DNA of 64,000 nt from an uncultured Prochlorococcus sp. (GTDB lineage: Bacteria; Cyanobacteriota; Cyanobacteriia; PCC-6307; Cyanobiaceae), in assembly GCA_902573565.1 (NCBI GenBank), contig CACGKI010000005.1, forward strand, positions 1 through 64,000. The letters run 5' to 3'. A program made the position numbers and the translations under genes. The notes beneath the pieces were generated by a model. That model saw only the letters and a list, made by a program, of their open reading frames with translations. It had not been told where the DNA came from and made no database searches. Positions 30,657 through 40,585 of the stretch are shown here, piece by piece; position 1 is the stretch's first letter; every line of letters starts with the position of its first letter.

Positions 30657-31678
30657 TACTCTATTCGTGGATCTAAATATGCGATTAAAATATCTACAAA
30701 TAGATTTAATGAAACTATGAGCATAGAGGTAAAAATTACAATTCCTTGCACCAAGGTATAGTCTCTCTGAGAAATTGCTTCATGTAATCTTAAAGCAATC
30801 CCTGGCCATGAAAAAGTTACTTCGAACAATAGGGCACCTCCTGCTAAAGAGGCCATAGTCAACCCAGAAATAGTGACAATAGGCAATAGAGCATTAGGCA
30901 ATGCATGGTTTAAAAAGATTTTTTTTCTCGAAATCCCTCGACATATAGCCGCATTCACGTAATCACTTTTTAATGTCTTATCCAAATTCACTCTTAATGA
31001 GCGGCTGAATATACCACTCAAAAGAAAGCCAAGAGTTATGGAAGGAAGTGCGAGATGATAAAGGCTATCTTTCAAAGCAATAATATTATTTGAAAGAATA
31101 CTATCTAAAACTAAAAAACCTGTAATTTGAGGTTGTTGCTGAAATATTGGAAATCTACCCCCAATTGGGGAAATTTTAAAAAATACAGAAAATAATAATT
31201 GAGCTAACATGGCACCCCAAAAAGGAGGGATCGCATATGTAGCAATTCCTAATATTCTCGTAAGATAATCAGTCTTTTTACCTCTATTTCTCAAGCCAAT
31301 TAATCCCAGTGGAAATCCTATTAGTGTGGCACTTAATATTGAAAAGAATCCAAGCTCAAGACTTGCAGGCAATGACTTAAGAATAATTTTTAGAACTGGC
31401 TCTTGGGTACTAAGAGATTGGCCAAAATCCAAGTGCACTATATTTTTAATATATGAAAAATATTGATTTATTAAAGGTTCATTAAGCCCCAATTTATTTC
31501 TTAAAAATTCCCTTGAAAAGGCATCAGCACCAGATCCAAGTATGGCATCGACAGGATCGCCTGGAGCAACTCTCAATAAAATAAATACTAATGAAGAAAT
31601 TATCCATAACATTATTGGTATTAATGAAATTTTTATTAAGGAATAATTTAGTAGTTTATTTAAATTTCTACTCATCAA
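30653..31678 (-). CDS. Peptide/nickel-type ABC transporter permease (DppB-like)
   Basis: A 341-aa protein with six transmembrane segments of the DppB/OppB type. It includes the N-terminal L-R-V-A-P-G-D-P-V-D-A-I-L-G extracytoplasmic motif and the cytoplasmic E-A-A-like loop Y-V-N-A-A-I-C-R-G-I-S-R-K-K-I-F-L-N-H-A-L-P-N-A. The gene overlaps the binding-protein gene by 11 bp. The expected second permease (DppC) and the two ATPases are not in the neighbourhood, so the transporter must be completed from elsewhere in the genome or is reduced. Confidence 0.9.
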   Translation of the reverse strand: MMSRNLNKLLNYSLIKISLIPIMLWIISSLVFILLRVAPGDPVDAILGSGADAFSREFLRNKLGLNEPLINQYFSYIKNIVHLDFGQSLSTQEPVLKIILKSLPASLELGFFSILSATLIGFPLGLIGLRNRGKKTDYLTRILGIATYAIPPFWGAMLAQLLFSVFFKISPIGGRFPIFQQQPQITGFLVLDSILSNNIIALKDSLYHLALPSITLGFLLSGIFSRSLRVNLDKTLKSDYVNAAICRGISRKKIFLNHALPNALLPIVTISGLTMASLAGGALLFEVTFSWPGIALRLHEAISQRDYTLVQGIVIFTSMLIVSLNLFVDILIAYLDPRIEY

Positions 31679-33239
31679 TTAACTCAAGATCACTTAATGA
31701 AATTATTCCTGCACCATTAAAAATAGGTGTTGATATTTTATTTTGAGACCATGCTTTTTGAGAAGATACCCAAATAGGAATATAAGGGATTGAATTTGCT
31801 GCTATTTTTTCAATTTCAAGAAGTTTTTCTAATCTTTTAATTCCACTTGTTTTTTCACTCTCAAGAAATAAACTTTCCACTTTATTAGATCCCCAAAAAC
31901 TACCGCTATAAACTGATTCTCCTTTTTTACATATACCATCAACTATTTCATTACAACTTAAAAGAGGGGTGAGATAGGCTTCTGGATCTGAATAAGCTCC
32001 AGTCCAATCGAGAATAACTGCTGTATAAATTCCTAAACTTAGATTCTTATAAACTGTTGTGGATTCAACCCCATTGAGTTCAATATCAATACAATCTTTC
32101 AAAGAATTTTTAATTTCTTCCTGCCATGTCAGGGCAATAAGCTTGTCAGCTGGTACATTAGATCTATAAGTAAGGGGTATCTTCAGAATATTTCCATTAC
32201 AATAATTTTCTTTTTCCAATAACCTTCTAGCTTCTAAATAATTATATTTAGGCCACAGTTCTTGATTATCTTTTTTAAATATTGTAGGAATAATTGATCG
32301 AGATGGCTTCCTTAATCCATAACTTACTTTCTCACTAATTAATTTTCTATTAAGACTTTTTGCCAAAGCCAGTCTTAAATTAAGATTACTTAAAGGATAA
32401 GAACTAGTTTTAAGGCTTATAAAACTTAATTCAGTGAAAGGGCTATTACCCTCTTTAAACTCATTATTTTTGCTTAAATTATTTAGACTTTTTCTTTGAC
32501 TATCATCAATTGAATTTGATAAGAGCACATCAATTTGTTTACTTTTTAAAGCCCCAAAAAGAGAGGATGAATTTGAGTATCCCACAAAATTAATGCCCTT
32601 ATTTAAGGGCTTTTCGCCCCAATAATTCAAATTTGGATCAATTGATTGGACTTCATTAGAAAAACTGGTCAGCACATACTTGCCAGTGCCAACGAATTTT
32701 TCATTTAGAAACTTATCAGAGTATTCTTTGTAAAATGTAGGAGATATTGGAGTTAAATTTACTGATGTAAGTAAACCATTTAAAGAACTTGACGGTTTAT
32801 TTAAATTTATTATGACTGAATATTCACTTGGCGTTTCTATTGATTTAATCTTATTTCCCAAAATATAATTCATAGTTCCAATTCTTTTGAATCTATCAAA
32901 AGTAAACTTTATAGCATTTGAGTTAAATGAAGTTCCATCGTGAAATAAAACATTTTTTCTTAAATTAATAAATATTTGAAGTCTATCCTTTGAAATAATT
33001 GGCATCCCCGAGGCCAATTGAGGTATTAATTCTCCATTAGAATTTAATTCATATAACGTATCACCAAGAGAACTGATTAATTGAATTGATTTAAGAGTAT
33101 TAGCTCTAGCTGGATCTAAAGATTCAATCTTTCCAGAACTTGCTACTATGATTTTTTTTGATATTCTTTTTGAACTACAAGAATTCTGTAAAAAAGAAAT
33201 TAAAATGATAAATATAGATAAAAGAACTTTCTTTCTCAT
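31668..33239 (-). CDS. Peptide-type ABC transporter substrate-binding lipoprotein (SBP family 5)
   Basis: A 523-aa protein. The N-terminus is basic then hydrophobic and ends F-L-Q-N-S-C (C21), consistent with a lipoprotein. The family-5 signature appears in S-L-D-P-A-R-A-N and F-H-D-G-T-S-F-N-S-N-A-I-K-F-T-F-D-R. Another conserved stretch is N-L-R-L-A-L-A-K-S-L-N-R-K-L-I. It delivers oligopeptides, nickel or another ligand to the DppB-like permease. The ligand is undetermined. The 11-bp overlap implies translational coupling with the permease. Confidence 0.9.
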   Translation of the reverse strand: MRKKVLLSIFIILISFLQNSCSSKRISKKIIVASSGKIESLDPARANTLKSIQLISSLGDTLYELNSNGELIPQLASGMPIISKDRLQIFINLRKNVLFHDGTSFNSNAIKFTFDRFKRIGTMNYILGNKIKSIETPSEYSVIINLNKPSSSLNGLLTSVNLTPISPTFYKEYSDKFLNEKFVGTGKYVLTSFSNEVQSIDPNLNYWGEKPLNKGINFVGYSNSSSLFGALKSKQIDVLLSNSIDDSQRKSLNNLSKNNEFKEGNSPFTELSFISLKTSSYPLSNLNLRLALAKSLNRKLISEKVSYGLRKPSRSIIPTIFKKDNQELWPKYNYLEARRLLEKENYCNGNILKIPLTYRSNVPADKLIALTWQEEIKNSLKDCIDIELNGVESTTVYKNLSLGIYTAVILDWTGAYSDPEAYLTPLLSCNEIVDGICKKGESVYSGSFWGSNKVESLFLESEKTSGIKRLEKLLEIEKIAANSIPYIPIWVSSQKAWSQNKISTPIFNGAGIISLSDLELIDE

Positions 33240-33256
33240 ATTTCTAAAATACTAAA

Positions 33257-33508
33257 TTAGTTTAAGGATTGTTTTGGACAAAAAATTTGTAAGGTTATTT
33301 GACTTATTTCTAAAGCAAATGTTTTTTTAGAATTACAAGCAAAAGGCCACTCTCTAACCCAACAAATTTTTTTACTTATATTTAAACCAACTACTTGAAA
33401 AGTCTTATTGCTATTTTTAATTCTTACGCAAGCACCTTTGTAAAGATTTTCAGAACAAATTAATTTATTTATTTCATTTTTATTATCTAATAGTTTTGAA
33501 TGAATCAT
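33257..33508 (-). CDS. Small soluble protein, hypothetical (83 aa)
   Basis: The second half looks like a short beta-barrel or SH3-like fold: Y-K-G-A-C-V-R-I, F-Q-V-V-G-L, K-I-C-W-V-R-E-W-P-F and F-A-L-E-I-S-Q-I-T. Cyanobacterial genomes carry short conserved proteins of this pattern without known function. Five cysteines are spread across the chain. It is encoded 17 bp upstream of the lipoprotein gene on the same strand. Confidence 0.5.
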   Translation of the reverse strand: MIHSKLLDNKNEINKLICSENLYKGACVRIKNSNKTFQVVGLNISKKICWVREWPFACNSKKTFALEISQITLQIFCPKQSLN

Positions 33509-33578
33509 TAAGGTGTTAAATCTAAACGCTTACTTTCTTCGGTTTAACAAGGTATGAAGAAATTTGCAAACTATTTTT

Positions 33579-34880
33579 TTAAATACAACTTAATTGACTA
33601 GCAATAGTTTTGACTTCATTAAGAGAATTTATTTCATCTTTTGATTTTTCAAAACTTCCATTATTTACCTCATGAGTTATAACAACAATTTCAGCTTTAT
33701 CCTCAGTTGCGTCTAGTTGAACAATTGATTCGATTGATACATTATTATTTCCAAAAATATCTCCAATCTTTCCTATTACGCCGGGACTATCAAGACAAAT
33801 TATTCTAAGATAATTTTTTTTATTTATTTCAGAAGATCCTATGATATGACACTTTCTCCAGAAATCAAAAGATAATAATGGATCGATTGAATTATTATTT
33901 TTTTCTGACGCGGCGTGCAGATTTAATATATCTGATACTACTGATGCAGCTGTTGGACCACTCCCTGCACCTGGACCATACAACATTATTTCTCCAAGAG
34001 GTTCAGCCTCTATCATTAATGCATTGTTAACTCCCATAACTGTTGCCAATGGATGAGATTTTGGAATCAAGGAAGGGCCTACCCAAATATTCAAAGCAAG
34101 TGAATCATTACTATTAATTTGTTTCCTTTCGGAAAGAGCCAAAAGTTTTATTTCAAATCCTAATTTATTAGCATATTCGATATCCTTTAGATTAATGTTG
34201 CTAATGCCATCTGAATGTATTTCGTCTCTTTTGATTTTGCCTCCAAATGCAAGTTCACTAAGAATAGAAATCTTATCAGCAGCGTCATGTCCCTCGACAT
34301 CTGCCGTTGGATCTAATTCTGCATACCCAAGGCTTTGAGCCAATTTTAATGTTTCCTTATAATCAGCTTTCTCATTGGCCATCTTTGAAAGAATAAAATT
34401 TGTTGTGCCATTTATTATCCCAACCATTTTTTTTATGCTGTTACTTTTTAATGATCTTTTTAATGGTTCAATTATTGGAATCCCTCCACAGACTGCTGCC
34501 TCTGACAATATATAAACTCCTTCTTTAGCAGCAGTTTTGTATATTTCTTCTCCATATCTTGCCATGACTGCCTTATTTGCTGTCACAACAGATTTACCTG
34601 ATTTTAATGATCGCAAAATAATATCTTTCGCCAAATCAACCCCTCCCATTACTTCAACAATTACATCAATAGTGGGGTCATCAACTAATTCAAATGGATC
34701 ATCAGTTAAAAAATTATTTTCTAGATCAATATCCCTTTTTTTACAAAGATCTCTAACTGCTATTTTTGCGATTTCTATTTCTTTAAGAATTGGATGTGAA
34801 TCAACTTCAGTACCTAAAATTTTATAAATCCCTGAACCCACAGTTCCAAAACCTACGATACCGATTTTGCATTTTCTCAT
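33579..34880 (-). CDS. hom: Homoserine dehydrogenase
   Basis: A 433-aa enzyme that converts aspartate semialdehyde to homoserine for Thr, Met and Ile synthesis. The Rossmann motif GIVGFGTVGSGIYKIL opens the protein (8-23). V-E-V-M-G-G and T-A-N-K-A-V-M-A-R are next, then the catalytic-domain signature L-G-Y-A-E-L-D-P-T-A-D-V-E-G-H-D. A C-terminal ACT domain (about 355-433) has P-G-V-I-G-K-I-G-D-I-F-G, so threonine feedback is likely. Full length. Confidence 0.95.
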   Translation of the reverse strand: MRKCKIGIVGFGTVGSGIYKILGTEVDSHPILKEIEIAKIAVRDLCKKRDIDLENNFLTDDPFELVDDPTIDVIVEVMGGVDLAKDIILRSLKSGKSVVTANKAVMARYGEEIYKTAAKEGVYILSEAAVCGGIPIIEPLKRSLKSNSIKKMVGIINGTTNFILSKMANEKADYKETLKLAQSLGYAELDPTADVEGHDAADKISILSELAFGGKIKRDEIHSDGISNINLKDIEYANKLGFEIKLLALSERKQINSNDSLALNIWVGPSLIPKSHPLATVMGVNNALMIEAEPLGEIMLYGPGAGSGPTAASVVSDILNLHAASEKNNNSIDPLLSFDFWRKCHIIGSSEINKKNYLRIICLDSPGVIGKIGDIFGNNNVSIESIVQLDATEDKAEIVVITHEVNNGSFEKSKDEINSLNEVKTIASQLSCI

Positions 34881-34925
34881 TTTGTTATTTCTTTTTACTT
34901 TGAGTTTAATTTTATATTATTAGAC

Positions 34926-35345
34926 CTACAAAAATTCATTTGCTTGAGACTGCATTTTCAATAATATATTTAAAAAACCATTTGATCGAGAAGGAGTTAA
35001 GCTTGCTTTCAAGCCAGTATCTTCTATAAATTTCTTATCAATTTCAACAACTTCATTTGGGGTTAACTCATTTAATCCACTAATTAGAAATGCCAACAAA
35101 CCTTTTGTTATGAGAGCATCAGAATAGCCTTCCCAAGATAATTTACCCGCTTTAATAGAAGCTTTAACAAAAACTTCTGAAACGCATCCCTTAACCTTAT
35201 TTTCTTCAACAAGGATCTTACTATTTGGTTCTTTCAATTTTTTGCCAAGCCACAAAATGTATTCATATTTTCTTTTTGGATCTTCTGATTTTTTCAACTT
35301 TTCAACTAATTTTGATAAGTTATCGTATTTTTCTTGATTTTCCAT
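34926..35345 (-). CDS. sufE: SufE cysteine-desulfurase activator
   Basis: A 139-aa SufE-fold protein. The sulphur-accepting cysteine is in V-K-G-C-V-S-E-V (about residue 49). Y-I-L-W-L-G-K-K-L and the later G-L-L-A-F-L-I-S-G-L-N-E-L-T are typical. It accepts sulphane sulphur from SufS for Fe-S cluster assembly, needed in large amounts for photosystem I. The length is normal. No other suf gene is next to it. Confidence 0.93.
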   Translation of the reverse strand: MENQEKYDNLSKLVEKLKKSEDPKRKYEYILWLGKKLKEPNSKILVEENKVKGCVSEVFVKASIKAGKLSWEGYSDALITKGLLAFLISGLNELTPNEVVEIDKKFIEDTGLKASLTPSRSNGFLNILLKMQSQANEFL

Positions 35346-35385
35346 TTTTTAAAAAACTATTAATTAACCACTTGTAGATCTTTTA

Positions 35386-35943
35386 TTATACAAATATTTC
35401 TTTTTCTGTGATAAAGCCAGATAAGGGAATATCCCACTCAGCTCTAGGTAATGGAATAGTACTTACACAATTGGAAGTTAATACTCCAATGCATGGAATT
35501 TTCCTCCAATTTCTATCTCTCCTTAATTTATCAAAATAACCTCCTCCATAACCTAATCTTATTAGATTTTTATCTACAGATAGACATGGAACCAATATCA
35601 TACTTATCTGGTTATGACTTAATGAAAAAGAGTTATTTGGACTTAATATCCCCTCAGAGTCTTTTGTAAGAGGTCTTTCATCCCATGGATAAAATAACAA
35701 CTCTTTTTTATCTTTACATCTGGGCAAAGCTAAAGAAATTTTTTCATTGAGACTTCTTATATCTACTTCCTTATTTAGAGGCCAATATATAGCTATGTAA
35801 CCAATGTTTTTATATTCCTTAATAAATGAATCCACATATAATTTTACATTTTTTTCTACATTTTCTCTTTGATTTAGAGAAATCTCATCTCTAAGTTTTC
35901 TAAACGTATCCCTCTCCAAGTTCTTTCTTTCAAAGATATTCAT
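35386..35943 (-). CDS. 5-formyltetrahydrofolate cyclo-ligase
   Basis: A 185-aa enzyme that converts 5-formyl-THF to 5,10-methenyl-THF with ATP. The signature R-L-G-Y-G-G-G-Y-F-D-K-L (about 128-139) is intact. An N-terminal L-E-R-D-T-F-R-K-L-R and Y-W-P-L-N-K-E-V-D-I-R match the family. It ends 9 bp before ruvC on the same strand. It functions in folate one-carbon metabolism, like FolD at 51.4 kb. Confidence 0.9.
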   Translation of the reverse strand: MNIFERKNLERDTFRKLRDEISLNQRENVEKNVKLYVDSFIKEYKNIGYIAIYWPLNKEVDIRSLNEKISLALPRCKDKKELLFYPWDERPLTKDSEGILSPNNSFSLSHNQISMILVPCLSVDKNLIRLGYGGGYFDKLRRDRNWRKIPCIGVLTSNCVSTIPLPRAEWDIPLSGFITEKEIFV

Positions 35944-35952
35944 ATTTAATCT

Positions 35953-36426
35953 TTAGTTGAGGCCATCTTCATTTAGTTTTGTTAGTGCTATGGCCAATGC
36001 ATCTGCTGAATCATCAGGTTTTGGCGGTTTATTAAGTTCTAACTCATACATAACCGCATCAAGAACTTCTTTCTTAGAAGCCTTTCCAGACCCAGTGATG
36101 GTTAATTTTATATGAGCAGGTGAATACTCGCTGACATGAATTTTTTTAGAGGCCAATACCATCATAATAACTCCTCTTGCTTGAACAACACTAATAGTAG
36201 TACTTGATCTATAAAAGAAAAATTTTTCTACCGCTGCTAAATTTGGATTCCAATGATTTATTAATTCATTAAGATCTTTGAATATCTCATAAAGTCTATC
36301 TTCTTCTTTTTTATCTTTTCCCGTCTCAATAATTCCGCAATCTAATAAAATCTTTTTTTCATTTTTTACTTCAATAATTCCATACCCAACTCTAGCTAAT
36401 CCTGGGTCAATCCCAATTATTCTCAC
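35953..36426 (-). CDS. ruvC: Holliday-junction resolvase RuvC
   Basis: A 157-aa nuclease. The catalytic acidic residues are visible: D7 in I-G-I-D-P-G-L-A, the Glu in A-A-V-E-K-F-F-F, and the D-D/D pair in [13 protein letters not shown]. The length is typical. RuvC cleaves four-way junctions during recombinational repair. It is 5 bp downstream of chlI, and the chlI-ruvC-cyclo-ligase order suggests co-transcription. Confidence 0.95.
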   Translation of the reverse strand: MRIIGIDPGLARVGYGIIEVKNEKKILLDCGIIETGKDKKEEDRLYEIFKDLNELINHWNPNLAAVEKFFFYRSSTTISVVQARGVIMMVLASKKIHVSEYSPAHIKLTITGSGKASKKEVLDAVMYELELNKPPKPDDSADALAIALTKLNEDGLN

Positions 36427-36431
36427 TGTTA

Positions 36432-37520
36432 TTAAGCTTCTGCAGACAATTGAAATTTAGAAAGATTTTCTTTTTCATCTAAATCAAATACTTTACAAAA
36501 AGCTTGAATAACTTTTTCCCCTGAATCAACTTGTTCTAAAGGATCTTTTCTTAGGCGATGTCTTAATGAACAAGAAATGACCCTTGCTATGTCATCTTCT
36601 TGTACTTCGGTTCTACCTTCAAAGGCTGCAATTGCCCTGGCAGAACGATTTGTGACTATATCTCCACGCAAACCATCAACATCAAGTTCACCGCAGATTG
36701 CAGAAATATTTAATCTAAGATCATCGTCCATTTGAACAGAATTTAAAATTTCTTGAGCTTTAACAACCTTTTGTTGAAGTTCATCTTGTTTTTTCTCAAC
36801 ACTCAGTGAAAACTCATCAGGATTATTGTCAAAAGAAGTCCTTTGATCAACTACTTGAACTCTTAATTCAGCATCTCTAACTGTCTTAACCTCAACGCTC
36901 ATTCCGAATCGATCTAATAGTTGAGGCCTTAATTCACCTTCTTCTGGATTGCCTGAACCAATAAGGACAAACCTCGCAGGATGTCGAACTGAGACTCCCT
37001 CCCTTTCAACTGTATTCCATCCGGAAGCAGCCGAATCTAAAAGAACATCAACTAAATGATCATCAAGCAAATTCACTTCATCAACATATAGTAAACCCCT
37101 ATTAGCTTTTGCCAATAATCCAGGCTCAAATGCCTTAACACCTTCACTCAAAGCCTTTTCTATATCAATAGTTCCACAAAGCCTGTCTTCAGTAGCCCCT
37201 AAAGGCAAATCAACCATCGGCACTTGTTTTTGAATACTCTCAAGATTTTCTCCTTGAACAATTTTTTCCAAAACTTCTTTACTTTGCAAATCAGGATCAA
37301 TTAGAGAACTATTATATGGATCATCTTTAACAACTTCTATTGCAGGCAATAAATCAGCTAAGGCTCTAATTGTAGTGGATTTTCCAGTCCCTCTATCACC
37401 CATTATCATCACTCCTCCAATTCTTGGATCAATAACATTCAATAAGAGTGCTAATTTCATTTCTTCCTGACCAATTACCGCAGTAAAAGGGAAAACTCTT
37501 CTTTTCTTTGTTGGAGCCAC
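36432..37520 (-). CDS. chlI: Magnesium chelatase subunit ChlI
   Basis: A 362-aa AAA+ ATPase. Walker A is G-D-R-G-T-G-K-S-T (about 41-49), Walker B is [10 protein letters not shown], and sensor and arginine-finger motifs follow ([19 protein letters not shown]). With ChlD and ChlH it inserts Mg into protoporphyrin IX, the first committed chlorophyll step. The length is normal. It begins the minus-strand group chlI-ruvC-cyclo-ligase-sufE. Confidence 0.96.
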   Translation of the reverse strand: MAPTKKRRVFPFTAVIGQEEMKLALLLNVIDPRIGGVMIMGDRGTGKSTTIRALADLLPAIEVVKDDPYNSSLIDPDLQSKEVLEKIVQGENLESIQKQVPMVDLPLGATEDRLCGTIDIEKALSEGVKAFEPGLLAKANRGLLYVDEVNLLDDHLVDVLLDSAASGWNTVEREGVSVRHPARFVLIGSGNPEEGELRPQLLDRFGMSVEVKTVRDAELRVQVVDQRTSFDNNPDEFSLSVEKKQDELQQKVVKAQEILNSVQMDDDLRLNISAICGELDVDGLRGDIVTNRSARAIAAFEGRTEVQEDDIARVISCSLRHRLRKDPLEQVDSGEKVIQAFCKVFDLDEKENLSKFQLSAEA

Positions 37521-37642
37521 AGTTTTAGTTTTCTGTAATATTCAAATAATCCATCGATGCTACTTCAGAAAATGTTTTTAGTAAACATCCCTATCAAATT
37601 TAAACTCAAGAGAAATCAGATCAAAATTTAATTTATAAGTTC

Positions 37643-38392
37643 CTAATTTTTTTCTGAATTATTCAAAAACCAGTTTATTTGATGAACTATTCCTCTTAAA
37701 ACATTTAGTTCATGCATTGATGTATCAGCCCTTAAAATAAAATTCTTAAATTTATTTATTTTTGCCCTTGAGGTATGTTTTAAAAGATATCCAACTCTAA
37801 GAAGCATTTCCTCTATCTCTAAAAATGAATCATGTATTTGTTTTGATGATGCAAGATTAAAAACTTCTAATTCCTTATTAAAATTTCTTTTTGAAGACTT
37901 ATTTAGTTCGTACAAAACTATTGAAACTGCGTGAGAAAGATTTAAAGAAGGATTATTATGAGAAGTTGGGATATTAAAAATCTTATTTGCCAGAAGTAAT
38001 TCACTATTAGTTAAACCTCTATCTTCTCTGCCAAATATAATTGCTAAATTATTTATCTTTTTAAAAGATATAGTCCAATTAAATATATCTTCAGAAGACT
38101 CAAAAAATGATTCTTTGCTTACATCAATCCTTCCACAAGATGCAAGAACTAAATCACAATCAAAAATTGCTTTTTCAAGATTATCAAAAATCTTACAGTG
38201 ATCAAGAAATTTTTGACCTTTTAGGGCCATTTTTTTTGCTTCTAAAGAGAAGATATCGCATTTTGGCGAAACAATTCTTAATTCTTCAACTTCAAAGTTG
38301 GAGCATAATCTAGCAACGCTTCCCACATTTAAAGGGCCGTTTGGTTCGACTAATATCACCTTCAAATTAGAAAAATTTTTCTTCAAAGTCAT
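37643..38392 (-). CDS. SPOUT RNA methyltransferase (TrmH/TrmJ family)
   Basis: A 249-aa protein with the trefoil-knot methylase motifs: V-E-P-N-G-P-L-N-V-G-S-V-A-R (motif 1), I-I-F-G-R-E-D-R-G-L-T-N (motif 2) and N-L-S-H-A-V-S-I-V-L-Y-E (motif 3). A C-terminal helical extension (about 170-249) is similar to TrmJ. It transfers a 2'-O-methyl group from S-adenosylmethionine to tRNA or rRNA. Which base is modified is not determined. The start overlaps the cytM stop by 4 bp. Confidence 0.87.
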   Translation of the reverse strand: MTLKKNFSNLKVILVEPNGPLNVGSVARLCSNFEVEELRIVSPKCDIFSLEAKKMALKGQKFLDHCKIFDNLEKAIFDCDLVLASCGRIDVSKESFFESSEDIFNWTISFKKINNLAIIFGREDRGLTNSELLLANKIFNIPTSHNNPSLNLSHAVSIVLYELNKSSKRNFNKELEVFNLASSKQIHDSFLEIEEMLLRVGYLLKHTSRAKINKFKNFILRADTSMHELNVLRGIVHQINWFLNNSEKN

Positions 38393-38775
38393 TCAAGGCT
38401 ATGTAAATACTCTAATAAATTGGACATATTTACTGGATCAATTTCAAAACTTGGCATGGGAGGAGTAAGGCCACCAGTAACTTGCTTAATAATCTCTTTA
38501 TCATTCAAACGTTGAGTTATTGAGTGCAAGTCTGGACCAACTAATCCCCTTGCTGTAATTCCATGACATCCAACACAATTTATCTTAAAAAGAGCATCTC
38601 CTTCTTCAGCGGAACCATTAAGCTCAAGAGTTTGAACAGTATATTTATTATTCTCATCATGATTTAAGAAAAAGATTGACAAACATATCAATAGAACCAG
38701 AAAAAAAATAAAAAAAATTTTCAAGAAATCTCTCCTAAAGTCTCTTTCTGCTGCAGATGATGAAGAAGTTGACAC
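38389..38775 (-). CDS. cytM: Cytochrome c_M (cytM)-type c-type cytochrome
   Basis: A 128-aa protein. An N-terminal membrane anchor or signal (about residues 18-37) is followed by a monohaem c domain. The haem motif is N-C-V-G-C-H (C67, C70, H71) and the axial methionine is in T-P-P-M-P-S-F (M107). CytM is a conserved cyanobacterial cytochrome that limits photosynthetic or respiratory electron flow under some conditions. The size fits. It overlaps the methylase gene by 4 bp. Confidence 0.83.
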   Translation of the reverse strand: MSTSSSSAAERDFRRDFLKIFFIFFLVLLICLSIFFLNHDENNKYTVQTLELNGSAEEGDALFKINCVGCHGITARGLVGPDLHSITQRLNDKEIIKQVTGGLTPPMPSFEIDPVNMSNLLEYLHSLE

Positions 38776-38830
38776 AAAAAATAATCTCTATGTAACAATT
38801 GTGTATAAGAAAATCAAAAAAGGCAAAAAA

Positions 38831-38950
38831 ATGATCGAGCCTCTTCTATGTGGAATTGTTTTAGGGTTAGTTCCAATAACTCTTCTTGGATTATTCGTTA
38901 GTGCATGGAACCAATACAGAAGAGGTTCAGGTATGTTGGACTTGGATTAA
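38831..38950 (+). CDS. petG: Cytochrome b6f complex subunit PetG
   Basis: A 39-aa one-helix protein that begins [20 protein letters not shown] and ends [11 protein letters not shown]. This is the highly conserved PetG sequence. It stabilises the cytochrome b6f complex in thylakoids. Its last 24 bp overlap the end of the convergent rsmD gene. It was too short for ordinary ORF listing. Confidence 0.95.
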   Translation: MIEPLLCGIVLGLVPITLLGLFVSAWNQYRRGSGMLDLD

Positions 38951-39526
38951 GAACGTTAATCTTGATTGTCCATAGTCTCTTACATCTATAGTTTCCCACA
39001 ATGCAGTGTTTTTAATAAATAGGTTTGGAGAATGTTCACAAATAACAATTGAATTTTTTTTAAAAAAATTACATTGAAATATCTGATTTAAAACTAATTC
39101 ATGGAAATTTACATCATATGGAGGGTCTAGATAAACAAAATCAAATTTTAATTTGTTTATATCCATAATTTTAGATGATAAGTTTCTATCATAATTTGGT
39201 TTTGTCCAGTTCAAAACGTCTTTACAAATAACATCAATATCATTTTTCCTATTATCTATATCCTGCAAAGAAAGTAAATTTTTCAAGCAAATTTTTGCGT
39301 TGTATTTGTTTTTTTCAATTGCAATTATTTTTTTTGCTCCATGATTATATGCTTCACAAGATACTGCCCCTGTTCCACTAAATAAGTCTAGCCAGTTACT
39401 ATTTTCAACCCTGCAGTTCAATATATTGAATAAAGCCTCTCTAACTCTTAAAGTTGTAGGTCTTGTATAAATATTATTCGGACTCTCGATTCTTTTACCA
39501 CCAATTAATCTTAAGTTTGTCTTCAT
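38927..39526 (-). CDS. rsmD: 16S rRNA (guanine(966)-N(2))-methyltransferase RsmD
   Basis: A 199-aa class I methyltransferase. The N-terminus has R-L-I-G-G-K-R and [15 protein letters not shown], the family opening. The SAM-binding motif is [11 protein letters not shown] and the catalytic motif is Y-L-D-P-P-Y-D. All are intact. It methylates G966 of 16S rRNA. It converges with and overlaps petG. Confidence 0.92.
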   Translation of the reverse strand: MKTNLRLIGGKRIESPNNIYTRPTTLRVREALFNILNCRVENSNWLDLFSGTGAVSCEAYNHGAKKIIAIEKNKYNAKICLKNLLSLQDIDNRKNDIDVICKDVLNWTKPNYDRNLSSKIMDINKLKFDFVYLDPPYDVNFHELVLNQIFQCNFFKKNSIVICEHSPNLFIKNTALWETIDVRDYGQSRLTFLIQVQHT

Positions 39527-39539
39527 CCGAAATTATTAG

Positions 39540-40157
39540 TTATTGAATAGTGCTAAGCCATTTTCTCAAAAGTTTTTCTCCAGTTTTACCAGATTTTTCT
39601 GGGTGAAATTGACAGGCCAATAAATTATCATGCTGAATCATCGCTGTTAATTTCTCAGAACCATAATTAACCTGCGCTGCAATAATATTCGAGTCGTTCG
39701 GAATTGCATGATAGGAATGCACAAAATATACCCAATTATTTAATTCTTCTAGACCTAATAATTTATTTTTTTTTGTAGGTAAAAGTTGGCACCAACCCAT
39801 GTGTGGAATCCTTTGGTTAACTGTAGTAGGTATTTTGTGTATTTTTCCCTTTAAAATGCTAAGTCCTTGAACATTGCCTTCATCACTAGATTCAAAAAGG
39901 AGTTGAAGACCCAAACAAATTCCTAAAAAAGACTTCCCACTATTAATCCAATTCTGCAAATCATTTTTCAAATTCATATTTATCAGATTAATCATCGCAG
40001 GATCAAATGCTCCAACGCCTGGAAGTATTATTGCCTTGCAATTCTTTGATTCATTAAAATTTTTAATTAATATTATTTCTTCTCCAAGACTTTCTAGAGA
40101 TTTTGTTACGGAATGAAGGTTACCCATCCCATAATCTATAAGTCCAATTTTATGCAA
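39540..40157 (-). CDS. hisH: Imidazole glycerol phosphate synthase glutaminase HisH
   Basis: A 205-aa class I glutamine amidotransferase. The N-terminus is L-I-D-Y-G-M-G-N-L-H-S-V. The nucleophile is in G-K-S-F-L-G-I-C-L-G-L-Q-L-L-F, and the His/Glu pair is in C-Q-F-H-P-E-K-S-G. It supplies ammonia to HisF in histidine synthesis. It is 12 bp downstream of trxA on the same strand; no other his gene is nearby, as usual in cyanobacteria. Confidence 0.95.
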   Translation of the reverse strand: MHKIGLIDYGMGNLHSVTKSLESLGEEIILIKNFNESKNCKAIILPGVGAFDPAMINLINMNLKNDLQNWINSGKSFLGICLGLQLLFESSDEGNVQGLSILKGKIHKIPTTVNQRIPHMGWCQLLPTKKNKLLGLEELNNWVYFVHSYHAIPNDSNIIAAQVNYGSEKLTAMIQHDNLLACQFHPEKSGKTGEKLLRKWLSTIQ

Positions 40158-40169
40158 ATCTTTTTATTT

Positions 40170-40493
40170 TTATAGGTGCTTAGTTAAAGTGCTCGAAAGA
40201 GTTGCTTTTGGTACTGCTCCAACAACCGTATCAACCTTTTGGCCTCCTTTAAATATCATTAATGTGGGAATACTTCTAATTCCATATTGACTCGCAACAT
40301 TTGGGTTCTCATCGGTGTTTAACTTAAAAACCTTAATTTTGCCTTCAAAGTCTTTTGAGATCTCTTCCACAACTGGTGCGACCATCCTACATGGACCACA
40401 CCATGGTGCCCAAAAATCAACTAATACTGGTAGATCACTTTGCAGTACATCTTTGTCAAATGAAGAATCAGTAACGGCTGGAGCTGATGACAT
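40170..40493 (-). CDS. trxA: Thioredoxin
   Basis: A 107-aa thioredoxin with the active site [10 protein letters not shown] and the conserved cis-proline segment I-R-S-I-P-T-L-M. The length and fold are standard. It reduces target disulphides in light-dependent redox control. It is the gene next to the Yfr1 sRNA, which is transcribed toward it in the same direction. This trxA-yfr1-guaB order is known from Prochlorococcus. Confidence 0.96.
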   Translation of the reverse strand: MSSAPAVTDSSFDKDVLQSDLPVLVDFWAPWCGPCRMVAPVVEEISKDFEGKIKVFKLNTDENPNVASQYGIRSIPTLMIFKGGQKVDTVVGAVPKATLSSTLTKHL

Positions 40494-40585
40494 AATTTAA
40501 GTATTCCTTTTTAAAAAATTTAGCAGGCAATTCTTTTAAGTGATGATTTCATTACAGATAAAATGATATAAGTAACAAAATATCT

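Noticed and set aside
32588..32615. GCCCTTATTTAAGGGC hairpin followed by T, looking like a terminator
   Set aside because: It lies inside the coding sequence of the peptide-binding lipoprotein, and the hairpin is explained by its codons. There is no gene end here.
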